From Neonectria sp. B-13 (taxonomy: Eukaryota > Ascomycota > Sordariomycetes > Hypocreales > Nectriaceae), in NCBI GenBank assembly GCA_002682825.1, contig NOKP01000004.1:2415607-2479606 (forward strand): a stretch of DNA of 64,000 nucleotides, in the 5' to 3' direction. Each line of letters begins with the position of its first letter. Positions within the stretch are counted from its first letter, which is position 1. Shown piece by piece: positions 43,742 to 55,196 of the stretch. The notes beneath the pieces were generated by a model. That model was given only the letters and a program-made list of their open reading frames with translations, ran no database searches and was not told the DNA's origin. The translations under genes were made by a program, and so were the position numbers.

Positions 43742-44352
43742 GCCCTCGGTTCAGATGTTTGGAACTAGAGTCGCCCGTTTCGCCATCTAACTATTTATTT
43801 TAAAAACAAAGACATGTACCTCTTTCGTTCCATTGCTTGTGAATTATTTCTCTTCGTTTCTCCCCAATACTTGGGCTTAAATGGAACGTTGAGAAAGTCC
43901 GTCCCATTGACCGTACAGTGCATCCTCCGCGAGAATCCCCACTCTTCCCCCGCCGAGCGGAATTCAGCCGCTCCGCACCCTGGGAAGTAAGGAAGGTGCA
44001 AGAGGATCTCCCATCTGCAAGGCTGGATCCGAGCTTCTGCGACCCGGCTCAAAGAAGCTTCAACAACGCCCTCTCCCGCTCTCTGGAGCAGCGATTCACC
44101 CCCTGCAGAGCCTCATATCCCGCGGAGTTTGAATTGACACCGAGACATCATTAGATCACGGCCTGCTGCATGACCTGAGCCGGGTCTCTCTTGCCCGGGT
44201 TTCTGAGAAAGGACGACGACCAACCAGTACTACCACCACGACACCACAACCGACTTATCTTCCTCCTCTCGCTCATCGACCTACGCTTCTCGCGATTCCA
44301 GATTCTCAGTACCTACAACTATCCGTGCCAGTCGAATATAAGCCCCTGAGCC
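43742..44352. other. Intergenic region, SDR / Med5
   Basis: This 611-bp spacer lies between two plus-strand genes. The Med5-proximal part is rich in C and CA (44210-44350), typical of a fungal 5' UTR. A TTAGATCACGG segment and a CCGGGT cluster are seen; no gene is supported. Confidence 0.4.
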
Positions 44353-47300
44353 ATGGACGGACGCGTCGTGGCCGGCGGCGCATTGCAGGCGGCCCTCAGC
44401 TACTGGGCTGACTTTGTCGCCCGCTGCATCGCCCGACGTCTCGAGACGGATCGCTTCGAGGCCTACGTTACCCTCGTCCACTCTAAGCACCCGCTGCCGC
44501 CCGTCGCCATCGCAGACTTCTTCCTCCGGCCCCAGCCCTCCAACCACGACAGCCTCGACCCCCGAATCCCCCCCTACCTCCAGGTCCTCGCCCAGCTGGG
44601 CTACGTCGACACGCCCTCCATCCTCAAGGCCTTATTCAAATACTCCTCGTCTCACGCCCAGGCGCAAGCCCAGCCCCCGAACCCAACGCAAACAGACGGT
44701 TCCGACGTTCGGAATGATAAGGACAAGCCGGCAAAGCCACCCATCACGCGATGGGAAAGCTCGTACTGGGCAGAGGAGGTCATCTTCTACAGCCTAACCA
44801 AGTCTGTTGTCCAAGGCAGGGCCATCCCAGACTCACGGACAGCCTTGGATGTGATCAAAATAATCTCTAAGTGGATGGCTCTCTTTACGTCTGCATCGAC
44901 GGCCTTTGCGGCCGATGTCATGGAGCACGTCCAGACCTCCAAGGCCCGAGAGGATATGGAATCTGCGCGCGCTGCCCTGGTGGCTCTGCTTCTGCGTCTT
45001 TGTGAAAACGAAGTTATCGTGAAGGCTGTTAGCAAGCCATTCGCTAAAGGTAATTTCAAACCCCCCCTCCACAAGCGACTGAGTAGCTGCTGATTGGTCC
45101 TTCTGGCTGTAGATATCCGAAAGGAGCTCTCGACAAGCCTAGCCAGCTTTGTGCCAACCTTGCAGCTTGTCCCCGAACTCATTGAGAAGTTGGAGCTCTT
45201 CCGAACCGAAACCCTCGCCAATCTCGATCCTGTAGACAAGAAGAAGCAGGTCGCCAACACTGCCATGGATGACCTACTTGAGTCCACTGTTGGCCTTGAC
45301 AACTTTGTGGTGTCTGATATCCCCATCAGCACCACTCGAGCAGGATTGTACATCTACTTGAACGCTTCTGTAGGTACAGACAATGTTTTATCCGACCAAA
45401 CCTGCTAACACATTTGTAGCTCTCGGCACGGCCTTTGGTAGACGACAATGCGCTTTTCTCATACATGAACAACAGATATCAGGTATGTATGAATCAGGTT
45501 TCCTTCGGACCACTCTAACCGTACACGCAGGGAGACGTTCAATCCAGCGCCATTGACCTAATTTTGGCTTCCTTTGACATATTGGCTAACGCCGTATTTC
45601 GTAATGAGGGTCAGAAGGACGCTCATCTTCTTCGATCATATTTGATCAACAAAGTCCCACTGCTCCTGTACCAACTTTGCCCTCCCGAGTTCTCCGGCAC
45701 ATCGGCCGAGTTCTGCATCACCCAGGCACTCAGCCACGTGGATACTAGCATCTTCCCCACGGCTTCACTGATGTTTGATGAATCTCGAAATAACAACCCC
45801 TACACTGAGAGTGTCAGAGAAGAATTCTGCGCTGCATGTGTTCTCCATGGCCTCGTCCAGCGGGAGCATGTGGAGAGAATCCTGGGAGAAATGTCTATGT
45901 CTTACGAGCCGTCATTAGAGAAGTACTCGAAGGACAAGTTGGTACAAAATTGCCTCTCCGACACCGAGAAAATCCAGGGGCTGGTTCGTGAGCTCGATAA
46001 GATGGACGGCAACGTCGGTGCAGTCTGCCAGGCTCTCATTGAAGTGAGTTTTGTGTTGTCTTGCGAGTTGCGAGCGATGATGCTAATATCAATAGGTTCT
46101 GCGTCAGTTGTGTAATAGCAAAGAGACCATGTCTCTTAAGCTTCTTTGTGGGCAATTGGCACAGAAACCCCTGTCACTGGATGTGATTTTGTTGTTTGAG
46201 AAGCTGCCGACAATCTTGGAACCACTGTGCACTCTGTTGGACAATTGGTCGGACGAGGAGGACCAAGGCGAGTACCAGCCCGTGTACGAGGAGTTTGGGT
46301 CTATTCTCCTCCTGGTGTTAGCTTTCGCATATCGCTACAACCTGACGGCGGCAGACATGGGAATCCAGTCTCGGGATTCGTGTGTGGCCAAGATTCTGGC
46401 CCGAGGACACATTAGCCGGCAACAAGACGAACTGACAAAGCAAGAGAATGGACACATGAATGGATGGATTCATGGCCTCTTTGACACTGAAGGTGGCGGC
46501 CTCAGCGACGAGTTGATGTCGTCTTGCCCGCCACAAGACTTTTACCTCCTCGTGGCGCCGCTGTTCCAGAACATCGTGGTGGCCTACACACACGGCTACC
46601 TCAACGACGAAAGCCTTAAGGGAGGCATCGAGTGTGAGTTTTCTGCTGGCTTATAGTAGACGTTCCGGGCTAATGCGAAGCAGATTTGGTTGATACCTTC
46701 TTGTTGCCGTCCCTGGTGCCGGCCATCCGATTCTTGGGGGATTATCTCTGGGTCGACCAAAAGGAGCAAAAGTCCATTATCAAGATCCTGCAACTGATCC
46801 TTCTGCCCAGCTCGATTTCGGGCGAAGCAAGCACAATGCTCTCATCAGTCAAGAACCTCATCGCGAAGCCGCTGGAGCATGCCCTTCGCATGTACCAGCG
46901 CCGAGATCCCAAAAACCAGGACATCGAGCCCCTCCTGAGGGTGCTCAAGGACAGCATACCACTCTCGCGGCGTACAGGCGGTGCGGACCACAACGAGCTG
47001 GCGTCTTGGACCACGACGCCTAGTAGCGGGTTGGCCAGTGCGATCAAACACACGGTGCAGGGGCTCACGCAGTGGAGTTTGCATCCGGAAATGAACATGC
47101 CGACTTCCTACACTCATCGGCAGGTGCTGGTCGGGCTCCAAATCCTAGGCCCTAAGAGGCTGCTCTATGTGATACTGGAGGAGGTGAGACAGCAATCTGA
47201 GAATGGCAGTGCTAGTTTCGTCTACGATGTGGCCACTGCGATGATTTGCGCACCAGACGCAATCAAGGAGAGCCATGGTAACATCGGCATTCTTGACGCG

Positions 47301-47732
47301 AACGGCAACATGCCCCCGCCGATGCAACGACCACGAACACTTCGAGAACTTCTCAAGTCAGCGGCTGAAGAGTGCAAGAAGATTCAGAAGAAGGACCCGG
47401 CATTGGCTGAGGTTATCGTCCGCCTCCACCGACAAGTCGAGGCGCAAATGGTGATTCCGGAGACTCAGGTGATGCTCCAGGCGGCAGACATGTCGCTCAA
47501 CTTGAATGGTGAGACGGCGGCCCTTGGGGATGCAATGGCTGCCGCGGCCGGTGTTCCAGGCGACAACATGTCGGTAGATAACATGGGCTTGGATATGAGC
47601 ATGGCGGGAGTGCCATCGGACCTAGGTCTTGGCGGATCAGTCGTCAGCGCAGGCGGTTTGGATACGTCGAACGACGCAGACATGTTTGGAGACATGGATG
47701 TCTTTGAGTGGGATGGTATGGACCTGAATTAG
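44353..47732 (+). CDS. Mediator complex subunit 5 (Med5/Nut1)
   Basis: The six exons (44353-45049, 45113-45369, 45420-45482, 45531-46043, 46096-46633, 46684-47732) encode 1038 aa, the expected size of fungal Med5. Exon 1 opens with ALQAALSYWADFVARC and RFEAYVTLVHSKHPL. All-helical segments fill exons 4-6, and an acidic Met-rich tail (NADMFGDMDVFEWDGMDLN) closes the protein. Med5 sits in the Mediator tail module, which relays activator signals to RNA polymerase II. All intron borders are GT-AG and in phase. The family call rests on overall layout and N-terminal resemblance, as Med5 has few fixed motifs. Confidence 0.87.
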
Positions 47733-48064
47733 TAGTATTCCAGTGGGACATGTTGTGCGTGGCGTCTTTGGCGGCGAAGGAAGTCATTATCATGGCGTAT
47801 GTGGGTGGCATGGGACAGAAAAGATGGCGGGATCTGTTTTATTTGATGGGATTATTCGACGACAGGGCAGCGCAAGGGCGTTGTTGTTTTTGTGCACGAT
47901 GGAGTATCATCAACAGAGATGTAGTCGTACGAGACAACTATTAACAATCTTCAATCTAGATTTATTTCCTTCGGACCTCGCTCGACCTGACGACAATTCT
48001 GTATGATCGTTGCGACTTCCTTCGCCATTTCTCTCTGGTGCTGGCTGACCTCGAAACAGTTCCT
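47733..48064. other. Convergent 3' intergenic region, Med5 / LigB
   Basis: This 332-bp spacer lies between convergent genes and should contain both 3' UTRs. No other feature is seen. Confidence 0.4.
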
Positions 48065-49076
48065 CTACTTTACATCGACCCAGCTTCCCAGCGTAAACTG
48101 TGAATTGCACATATTGGTTAGCTCCCAGTCCTCGGCTCCCATGACGCCCTTCATGCCCTCGTCGCCACGGCCTCCACATAAGCCGGCCACAAACATGGTA
48201 GCCATGAAGTGGTCGTCAGTGGCGTGGGCATCGCGATAGCGCGGGTGCTTCATCAGGCTGGTGGCCTTGCGGCGTAGCAGCGGACCGCCGCAGGGCTTCT
48301 TGCCACGGATGACCTTGCCATAGAGGGCGCGGTCAGCGGGCACGTCGTCCTCGTAGGCGCAACACAGCAGGTCGATGACCTCCTGGCGGAAGTCGAGGGC
48401 CCAGGCCTCCGGGGGCGTGGGCTGGGCGAGGCTGTCGCGGTGGCGGATCATGGGGCCCCAGACGTTGCGGTAGAGGTTGTGGACGGAGCCGCCGGAGCCG
48501 ATGAAGAGGGTGCGGCGGGAGCGGGCGCGGAGCGGGCGGAGGGCGGCGCCGACGGCGACGTGGAAGTGCGGGTCGTAGGAGTGGTTCATGCTGAGGAGCG
48601 TCGTCGGCGGGCAGGCGTCGGGGAACATGCGGATGAGGATGAGATACGTGTCGTGAATCCAGTCGAAGTCGGGCGCCGGCTGCGAGGCGATGCCCGCGGC
48701 CGTGAGGTGCGAGCGCAGCGTCGGCACGAAGTCGAGGTCCGGGTTGAGACTGTAGTCGGCGTACTTGGACGGGTGGACGTACGCGACGGGGGACTTGCCC
48801 GGGTTGGGGTTTGCGGAGATGAGGATGGTGTTGGGGGAGGAGGTTGCCCAGTGGGCGCCCTATTTACCGCAGTGTTAGTCGCGGTGGTCTGTTAATGCGT
48901 GTACGAAGGGAAGATCTCACCATGACAACTACGTGCTCGACGCCATTCGCGAGAGCCTCCGCGCCGCACTTCTTCCAGTAGTCGCCCGACGCATGCTCTT
49001 CGCCCAGCATCATGGTGCTGCCATGGGCATAGAGATGAACGGGGTTCATGGGCTCGTCTTTGCTGCCCACTGCCAT
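48065..49076 (-). CDS. LigB/DODA-type extradiol ring-opening dioxygenase
   Basis: The two exons (49076-48921, 48859-48065; 61-nt intron) encode 316 aa. The class III extradiol fold is indicated by VHLYAHGSTMMLGE with its metal-binding His near residue 18, GAHWATSSP with a second His, FDWIHDTYLILIRMFP with a third, and the closing IGSGGSVHNL with the fourth conserved His. Relatives such as the DOPA 4,5-dioxygenase family open catechol rings with O2, using Zn or Fe. The natural substrate is not predictable. It is divergently placed from no close neighbour and lies 0.7 kb from the ALDH-like gene on the same strand. Confidence 0.88.
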
Positions 49077-49763
49077 TGTGAGGGGACGAGGATGGATGTA
49101 GTTGGGGGATTCAAAGTTGTGGTAGTTGGAGCGAAACTGCTAAGAAAGGAGTAATGATGGCGACGGCTTCGTTAGTACAACGGAGCAGAGCAGCCCTGAG
49201 ATCCAACACCGATATAATTATGGAACCGCCTCCCTCTCCCTCTACATGTTCCTCCATCCCCCATTGCCGCGTGTGGGGGAAATAAATCCCCTGTCGCCTT
49301 CGCCGCCAACAATCCGGGGAAGCTCGGATTGGCGGGGCCGGCTCGGCACGGCCCTCCACTTCCCGACCCCCGCAATCTGGTCCGCGCCCACCGAAACGGG
49401 CCCGCTACTTTAGTGTGGCGTTGAAGCAGTACAGGACGGGCGTTGCGACTTGGGTAGCGGAACTCGGCATGACATTGGATCGGTCAAAGTCAGGGATTTG
49501 CTTGCTTGTGACATGTTTAGGGATTCCGGAGAACATGAGATGCATTGTAGACTATGTGACGGGAAGCATTCCCGGTTCAGCGGTTGGTGGGATTGGATTG
49601 AACTGAATCTCAGACTTCCTATCTAGGCAATTTTGCTCTTCACTCTCCCAAAACTTGACAACCCTCGTTGTCTGGCGACTGTGGATGGATGGATATTGGT
49701 AAATACACACGGCAGAACAGACATAGACATCTGTCCTGCTCTCTTTCACTCCCTTGTTATCCT
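49077..49763. promoter_or_regulatory. Upstream region of LigB dioxygenase
   Basis: This 687-bp spacer lies between two minus-strand genes. It holds the promoter of the dioxygenase and the 3' UTR of the ALDH-like gene. A C/G-rich patch with CCCGACC sits near 49365-49380. No clear motif or ORF is seen. Confidence 0.35.
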
Positions 49764-51337
49764 CTAAGCCCTCAATCTCATGGCATACTCTATCCCACGC
49801 CTCCCCAGGAAATAAGTCCCATAGCCTACTAGCGGTAACACCACCGAGAGCGTGATACCAAAGCCCGTAAAGAAACTCACCTCGAAGAAACCCAGGTAGT
49901 CGTTGCGCGGCTGGCCCGTCGGCTTCAGCGGCGTCGTCGCCAGCGCGCGCACCGACTGCGCAGTGACGCCGCCGTCAAGCAGCTTTTCAACCCTCACGAA
50001 CCCCTCGGACTGCGGCACGATGAACTGCGGCCGCGGCACCGAGAACATGGCGGCGCCGTAGCGGTGCTGAAGGTCCGGCTCGTGGGATGTCGGCGCGGCT
50101 GGGCCGACGAGGAGTTGTCGCGGGATCTGGTTGATGCACGAGATGTGCGCCGGCGTGTGCTGTGACAGATACTTGGCGGCGTCGTTGGCGGCGAAGAAGT
50201 AGCCGGCGAGAAGAGGCCTGTCGGTGGCCTGAGTGTGGTTAAAGACGGCGTCGAGGAGGCTGGTGCAGGCGATGATGGGGAGGAAGCGGCCGTTGACTTT
50301 GATGTTGGCGATGGCGGCGTCCCTGGAGCACGTTAGAACATACATACAGCTACTTTTTCAATCCGGTCGACTCTTACCGATCCTTGATATCAACCAGCTT
50401 AAAATCGCTGGACCCAAAGCTCGTCGCCATCCTCTTATCCTCGGCCTCCTGAATAGCCCTCCTTGTCTCCTCGCTGCGGTTCCCATCCACGCGCCTGACC
50501 GTCGTCTCGCGCGCAAACGACAAGGTCGCATAGCGTGAGCACGCCTCGAAGAAGTCCTTCTTGACGTACTCGTTGACGAGCACCAGGTCGGGCGCGTACG
50601 GCGACATGCCGCCGAAGCTGAAGCGCGCGGCCGTGATGGCCTTCGCCGCGGCGTCGAGGTCGGCGGTGCGGTCGACGACGGCGATGGCGCGGTGCTGCGT
50701 CGCCGAGAGGAGCTGCGTCGTCAGGCTGGGCGAGCTGGTGTTGCTTGTCTGGTCGACGAGTATGGCCGAGGAGAGGATGGTTGCATCGGTGATGGTGTTT
50801 GTGATGCAGAAGACGTTTTGGTCAAGGGCCTGGGGGAGGATCTGACGAAGAGTGGCATCGACGTTCAGGAGACTCTCTTGCAGCTGGTGGGAAGCAGTTA
50901 GTATCCAATTTACATAGCCGTCTTTCTCGTATCGTACATACCTCGAGAGCAACACAACAAGCCGCCGACAACGCCGCCGCCAGCGGACTAACAATGGAGA
51001 AGAAGCGCGTATGGCCCGTCGGCCTCAGCACCACGAGCCCAAACCCCACGCGCCGGCCGGCGTTGTCCTTGCCGTGGGCCACTGAATATTCGTCCTCCAG
51101 GGCCTTCTGGAAGTCGAGGCCCTCGTAGAAATGGCGGACGGCTTCCATGGCGAGGTAGAACTCGGCGTCGACCTCAGCGGCCGAGGCGCCCGTGTCGCTG
51201 GCCATGGCGGCGCAGATGTCGGCGGCGTGGGTGCGCAGCGCGAGGTGCAGCGCGTGCAGCAGGTTCTGGCGGAAGCGGAGGGTTTCAGCGCGGCCGTCGA
51301 CGACGGCGTCTTGGAGGCGCTCGATGGCGGCGTCCAT
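49764..51337 (-). CDS. Aldehyde-dehydrogenase-like protein lacking the catalytic cysteine; membrane-anchored
   Basis: The three exons (51337-50942, 50883-50378, 50322-49764) encode 486 aa. The overall layout is that of class 3 ALDH: helical N-terminus, a shortened NAD-binding region, and a C-terminal oligomerisation strand followed by a hydrophobic stretch (GITLSVVLPLVGYGTYFLG, about 450-470) likely to anchor it in a membrane. The active-site loop reads RFSFGGMSPYAPD at about 219-231 where active enzymes have a Gly-Gln-x-Cys segment before APD; Pro227 sits at the cysteine position. The usual WNYP Asn is also replaced (RPTGHTRFF). It therefore looks like a pseudoenzyme. Splicing and frame are intact, so it is not a pseudogene. 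Confidence 0.82.
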
Positions 51338-51900
51338 TGTGGTGGTGCTTGTGTGGTTGTATTGGTGTACAAGTCGAGGAAGAAGTCGAAAGACAAGCGG
51401 GAACGAGCAAATGGGAGAGAACTGAACTTACGCAACACCAGCTGCGATGCACTTGAATGATAACACGCCCCTATCATCCAAAATCTCCAATTTTCTAGAT
51501 CGTAATTCGACGTCTGACGATTTGTCCCCTCGCCCCCGGCACTTACTTGGCTTACACGGCCCATCCGGGGAGGGCCGCAGCCCGGGCCGGAAAGTGGGGG
51601 ACGAGTAAGCGGAGGTTTGCCCCCTCAAGTTCCGGCACATGGCATGCAACACGCGCGTATGGCTACTCGGCATATCTGGAGTCGACCGAGCAAATCCCCG
51701 GACTGGTCAGCTGTTTCCGTTCGTATCCAAGACGCAGACTCGCGTGTCGTTCAAGTGTGAGAGGAACCCTGGAGCCGCAATATCATCAGCCCATCCGGAG
51801 ACTGACCGGCCAGACGATAGAGTAATTCTTCATCCCCGAGAACCGAAAAACTTGTCTACCACCTTCTCTTTCATTTCCACAACTCTCTCTCTAGACCAAA
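51338..51900. promoter_or_regulatory. Divergent promoter, ALDH-like / 100-aa orphan
   Basis: This 563-bp spacer is between two divergent genes. The orphan-proximal part is pyrimidine-rich (51850-51895, TTTCATTTCC and CTCTCTCTC). No TATA box is recognised. Confidence 0.4.
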
Positions 51901-52254
51901 ATGTCCGCCACAGCCGTCGAGACGCAGGAACTCCTGCACGACTACGACATCCACCTCACCACGAGCACGCCAGAGACCCAATCCATCAACACCAGAGGCA
52001 CCCTCCAGAACCGCGATGCTCCCCGTATCCAGGTCGAGAACCCGCCCAACTGGACAAACGATTACCGCCAGACGCCTCCCTACCGACCCGCCAACCGCGG
52101 GCTCGATCTGTCGCAGCGGCCCTGGGGAACGAACCCTATCGAGCAGGGGTTCATTGTCCACATGTTTGAGGGAGTTTTGCTCCAAGCGGTACGTTGTGAC
52201 TTCTACTCCCGGCGGTGGCAATGTTGCGACTGTTTGTAGAGAATTCAGAACTGA
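51901..52254 (+). CDS. Orphan protein of about 100 aa
   Basis: The first exon 51901-52188 encodes 96 aa (MSATAVETQELLHDYDIHL, rich in Thr, Pro and Asn). A GTACGT donor and a TAG acceptor at 52237-52239 would add a 15-nt exon (52240-52254, RIQN and stop), giving 100 aa. If the intron is not removed, the frame ends at 52239. The ATG is in a good context (CAAAATGTCC). Codon use is coding-like. The segment PNWTNDYRQTPPYRPANRGL is the most distinctive part. I recognise no family. It lies between the ALDH-like and CocE-type genes. Confidence 0.55.
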
Positions 52255-52961
52255 TTGCATCGTCGGCGCTAGACTGGAAATTGGCTCTGGAGGAAGACGA
52301 TTGGACGTTTCAATGAGTCGCTGTGGCAGTTCCAGGTTGGAGGCGAGTTTTGAAGGGGATTGTGATAGCGAAGGATTTTGGGTTGAGTTGGTAGATGGAT
52401 GAATGAGATGTCCTTGAACGGCATCTTCCAGATAGTAGTGGTGTTCCAGTTTTTTTAATCCCTTTTACGACCCGAGTTGAGACTGCGACAACGTGTTTGT
52501 ACTTGTTAAATACTGGTTTATACTAGGTCCTTATTTCCGCTGTATTTCTTTTGAGGTGCCAAGGTGTTGTTCTGCATTGTCGATATCTAAATCTCATCAC
52601 GTCGTAAACTGATCGTCGTGTAAGTCTTCCAACCACCAATACTACGAGCATGAAAACACCATTACTCTCGCTCCAATTAATCCTCAGGCTCCACCAGCTG
52701 CTACTTGCAACACATCCATAGCCCATGATGCCATCCCTCGCTTCTCCGTATTCCAACATCCCCGCCCCCACCTTTCCGGCCACCCACCGAGGTCCCGCGC
52801 CGTGCCGTGCGTCCCGCATGGGAATGAGAGAGAAACAGCGGCATGTAGAAGAGTGTACTAATTGCTTTGTTTTCCCTCCTTCCTGGATACTTAGCTCTTC
52901 GTCCTTCTTCAATCCATCTTCTCTGGACCATCAGATAGCCATCCAAGAAAAAAGGCCCATC
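52255..52961. other. Intergenic region before the CocE-type gene
   Basis: This 707-bp spacer lies between two plus-strand genes and holds the 3' UTR of the orphan and the CocE promoter. The CocE ORF can be read upstream to 52725, but that stretch is not conserved-looking, so the ATG at 52962 is preferred. No other feature is seen. Confidence 0.4.
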
Positions 52962-54835
52962 ATGACGGACGTCAAAACCCCCCCGATCCGCGACCTCCTC
53001 GAGGTCTTCCAAGACGAGGAAAACAACCTCACCTTTATGAAGAACGTCTCCATCCCGCTCAAGGCCTCCCCGCTGCCAATCCGCGCGAACGTCTACCTCC
53101 CCAGACCTGCCAACTCCGACGCCCGCTGGCCCGTCCTCGTCACCTACGGCCCCTACGGCAAGGATATCCCCTATGCCACCTTCTTTGCCGGCTCCTTCGC
53201 CGAGGTCCCGCCCGAGCACCGCTCCAAGTACTCGGCCTGGGAGACGCCCGATCCCGTGTATTGGACCCGTGAGGGCTATGTTGTTGTGCGCGCCGACGAG
53301 CGTGGTCTTGGCCAGAGCCCCGGACTGCTTGACACTATGAGCCGCGGCACCAGCGAGTGCTTCTTCGATGTCGTCGAGTGGGCCGCGGAGCAGCCATGGT
53401 CCTCGGGAAAGGTCGGCCTTCTGGGCATCTCATACTACGCTGGCTCCCAATGGCGCGTCGCCGCTCGTCGTCCCAAGGGGCTAGCCGCTATCATCCCTTG
53501 GGAGGGTATGTCGGACTACTACCGCGACCGGTGCCGACATGGCGGCATTCTATCCAACAACTTCATCGATTTCTGGTGGAACCGCCAGGTGCTCGTCAAC
53601 CAATACGGCAAGGAGGGCCGCTCCAAGCTGCAGTTTCCGCCCGATGGCCCAGGTGCCCGCGGTCAGGAGGACACCATCGAGGGAGACCTCCCCGAAGAGG
53701 TCTTGGCGCAGAACCGAAAGGACCAGACCCAAGACAATGTCAATAACAAGTTCCGCGACGACGACTACTACTCGAGCAAAGAGTACAACCTCGAGGACAT
53801 TGAGGTTCCCCTGCTGAGCGTCGCCAACTGGGGCGGCATCCTCCTGCACTTGCGAGGCAACGTCGAGGGCTACCGCCACGCCAGCTCCAAGTTCAAGTAC
53901 ATCCGGTTCATCACGGGCCGCCACGACCTGCCGTTCTACTACCCGGGTGAGGTTGAGATCCAGAAGAGCTTCCTCAATGCTTTCCTGAAGGGCGAGGATG
54001 ACTACGGCTGGAGCGTCCCGGGCAAGGTCGCCCCGGTCACCGTGACGTTGAGAAAGGGCAACGTTGGCTTCAACGATGCGGAGAAGGAGAAAGCGTACGA
54101 GAAACGCGAAGAAGAGGCCTGGCCGATTCCCCGCACCCAGTATACCAAGTGGTACTTGACAGCCGACCAAGCCTTCACGCCCAGCCAGTCCACTTCCGAG
54201 TCCAATACTATTTCTTACCCGGCCTTGGGCAGCCTCAAAGACCCGAAGCTAGTGCAATTCACCAGCGCTCCGTTCGGAGAGGAGACCGAAGTGACTGGGC
54301 ATGTCACGGCCCACCTCAACGTGTCGGTGACGCCCGAGAACTCTGGCGAGGCCGATATTGACCTCTTCGTGACTCTCCGCCATATTGATCCCTCCGGTAA
54401 GGAAGTCCTATACACAGGAACAGCAGGGGACCCGATTCCTCTGTGCAAAGGATGGCTGCGGGTGAGCAACCGCAAGGTACACGAGGACCATCCCAAGCAC
54501 CGCCCCTATCTCCCCCATCGGGAGTACCTTGCCACAGACGTGCAGCCTGTCAAGGCGGACGAGGTCTACACAGTTGATGTCGAGGTCTGGCCGACCAATG
54601 TCGTCGTTGAGAAGGGTGGAAAGCTGGTGTTCGAGGTGGGCAGCGGAGACACCCAAGGAAGCGGCGTCTTCCAACACAACTCCGACGTTGACAGGTAAAT
54701 GTCCCTTTGAATGCTCCATGGTCCATAACGCTAACTTCCGTAAGGCCCGCATCTAAGTTCGCAGGCACAAATAGCATCCACTTTGGCAACGGTCAGGACA
54801 ACTATGTGACGCTCCCTATAATTCCGCGTAAATAG
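52962..54835 (+). CDS. CocE/NonD-type alpha/beta hydrolase (X-Pro dipeptidyl-peptidase family)
   Basis: The two exons (52962-54694, 54745-54835; 50-nt intron) encode 607 aa. Residues 1-300 form the hydrolase domain: RANVYLPRPA strand, VTYGPYGKD, ADERGLGQSPG, and GISYYAGSQW with nucleophile Ser157. The acidic and His residues lie further on, with a His candidate in RHDLPFYYPGEVE. The last 200 residues are a galactose-binding-like jelly roll, with TGHVTAHLNVS and IDPSGKEVL, ending GTNSIHFGNGQDNYVTLPI. Relatives hydrolyse esters or amides, for example cocaine esterase or alpha-amino-acid ester hydrolases. The substrate here is unknown. It lies 361 bp upstream of the FAH gene on the same strand. 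Confidence 0.9.
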
Positions 54836-55196
54836 ATAGAATAGCATAGAATTTCCAACAAAAAGAAGGGCCCACAAGCCGAGAGCAAGATTGTGACCGG
54901 TCGTGTTTATATGGGAAAGGCTGTTCCCCGTCTAGTGTTGAACGTAAATATCGTATCGAGCCGAGTATTGAAAGGCCCTGTCCAGGTTACACTACCTCCG
55001 CATTCCGAACTCGGTTCCGGTCATTTATTGACTCGGAGCGGGTGGCTTAGAAAGCTTCCGGTGGGGGCGGGGCCCCGGATCTCAGAGACATGTTGGAACT
55101 TGTATGAGGCGTCTGCTGTTTCGCAAGAGAATCAACCATACTCCCTAGATAAAATCATATTGAGCAAAGTGTCAGCTTTCACCAGCCCTTGGCAAG
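54836..55196. other. Intergenic region, CocE / FAH
   Basis: This 361-bp spacer has no supported gene. It is the likely 3' UTR of the hydrolase and the short promoter of the FAH gene. Confidence 0.35.

Noticed and set aside
54940..55090. 5S rRNA or tRNA-like GC-rich stretch
   Set aside because: It does not match the 5S internal control region and does not form a cloverleaf.
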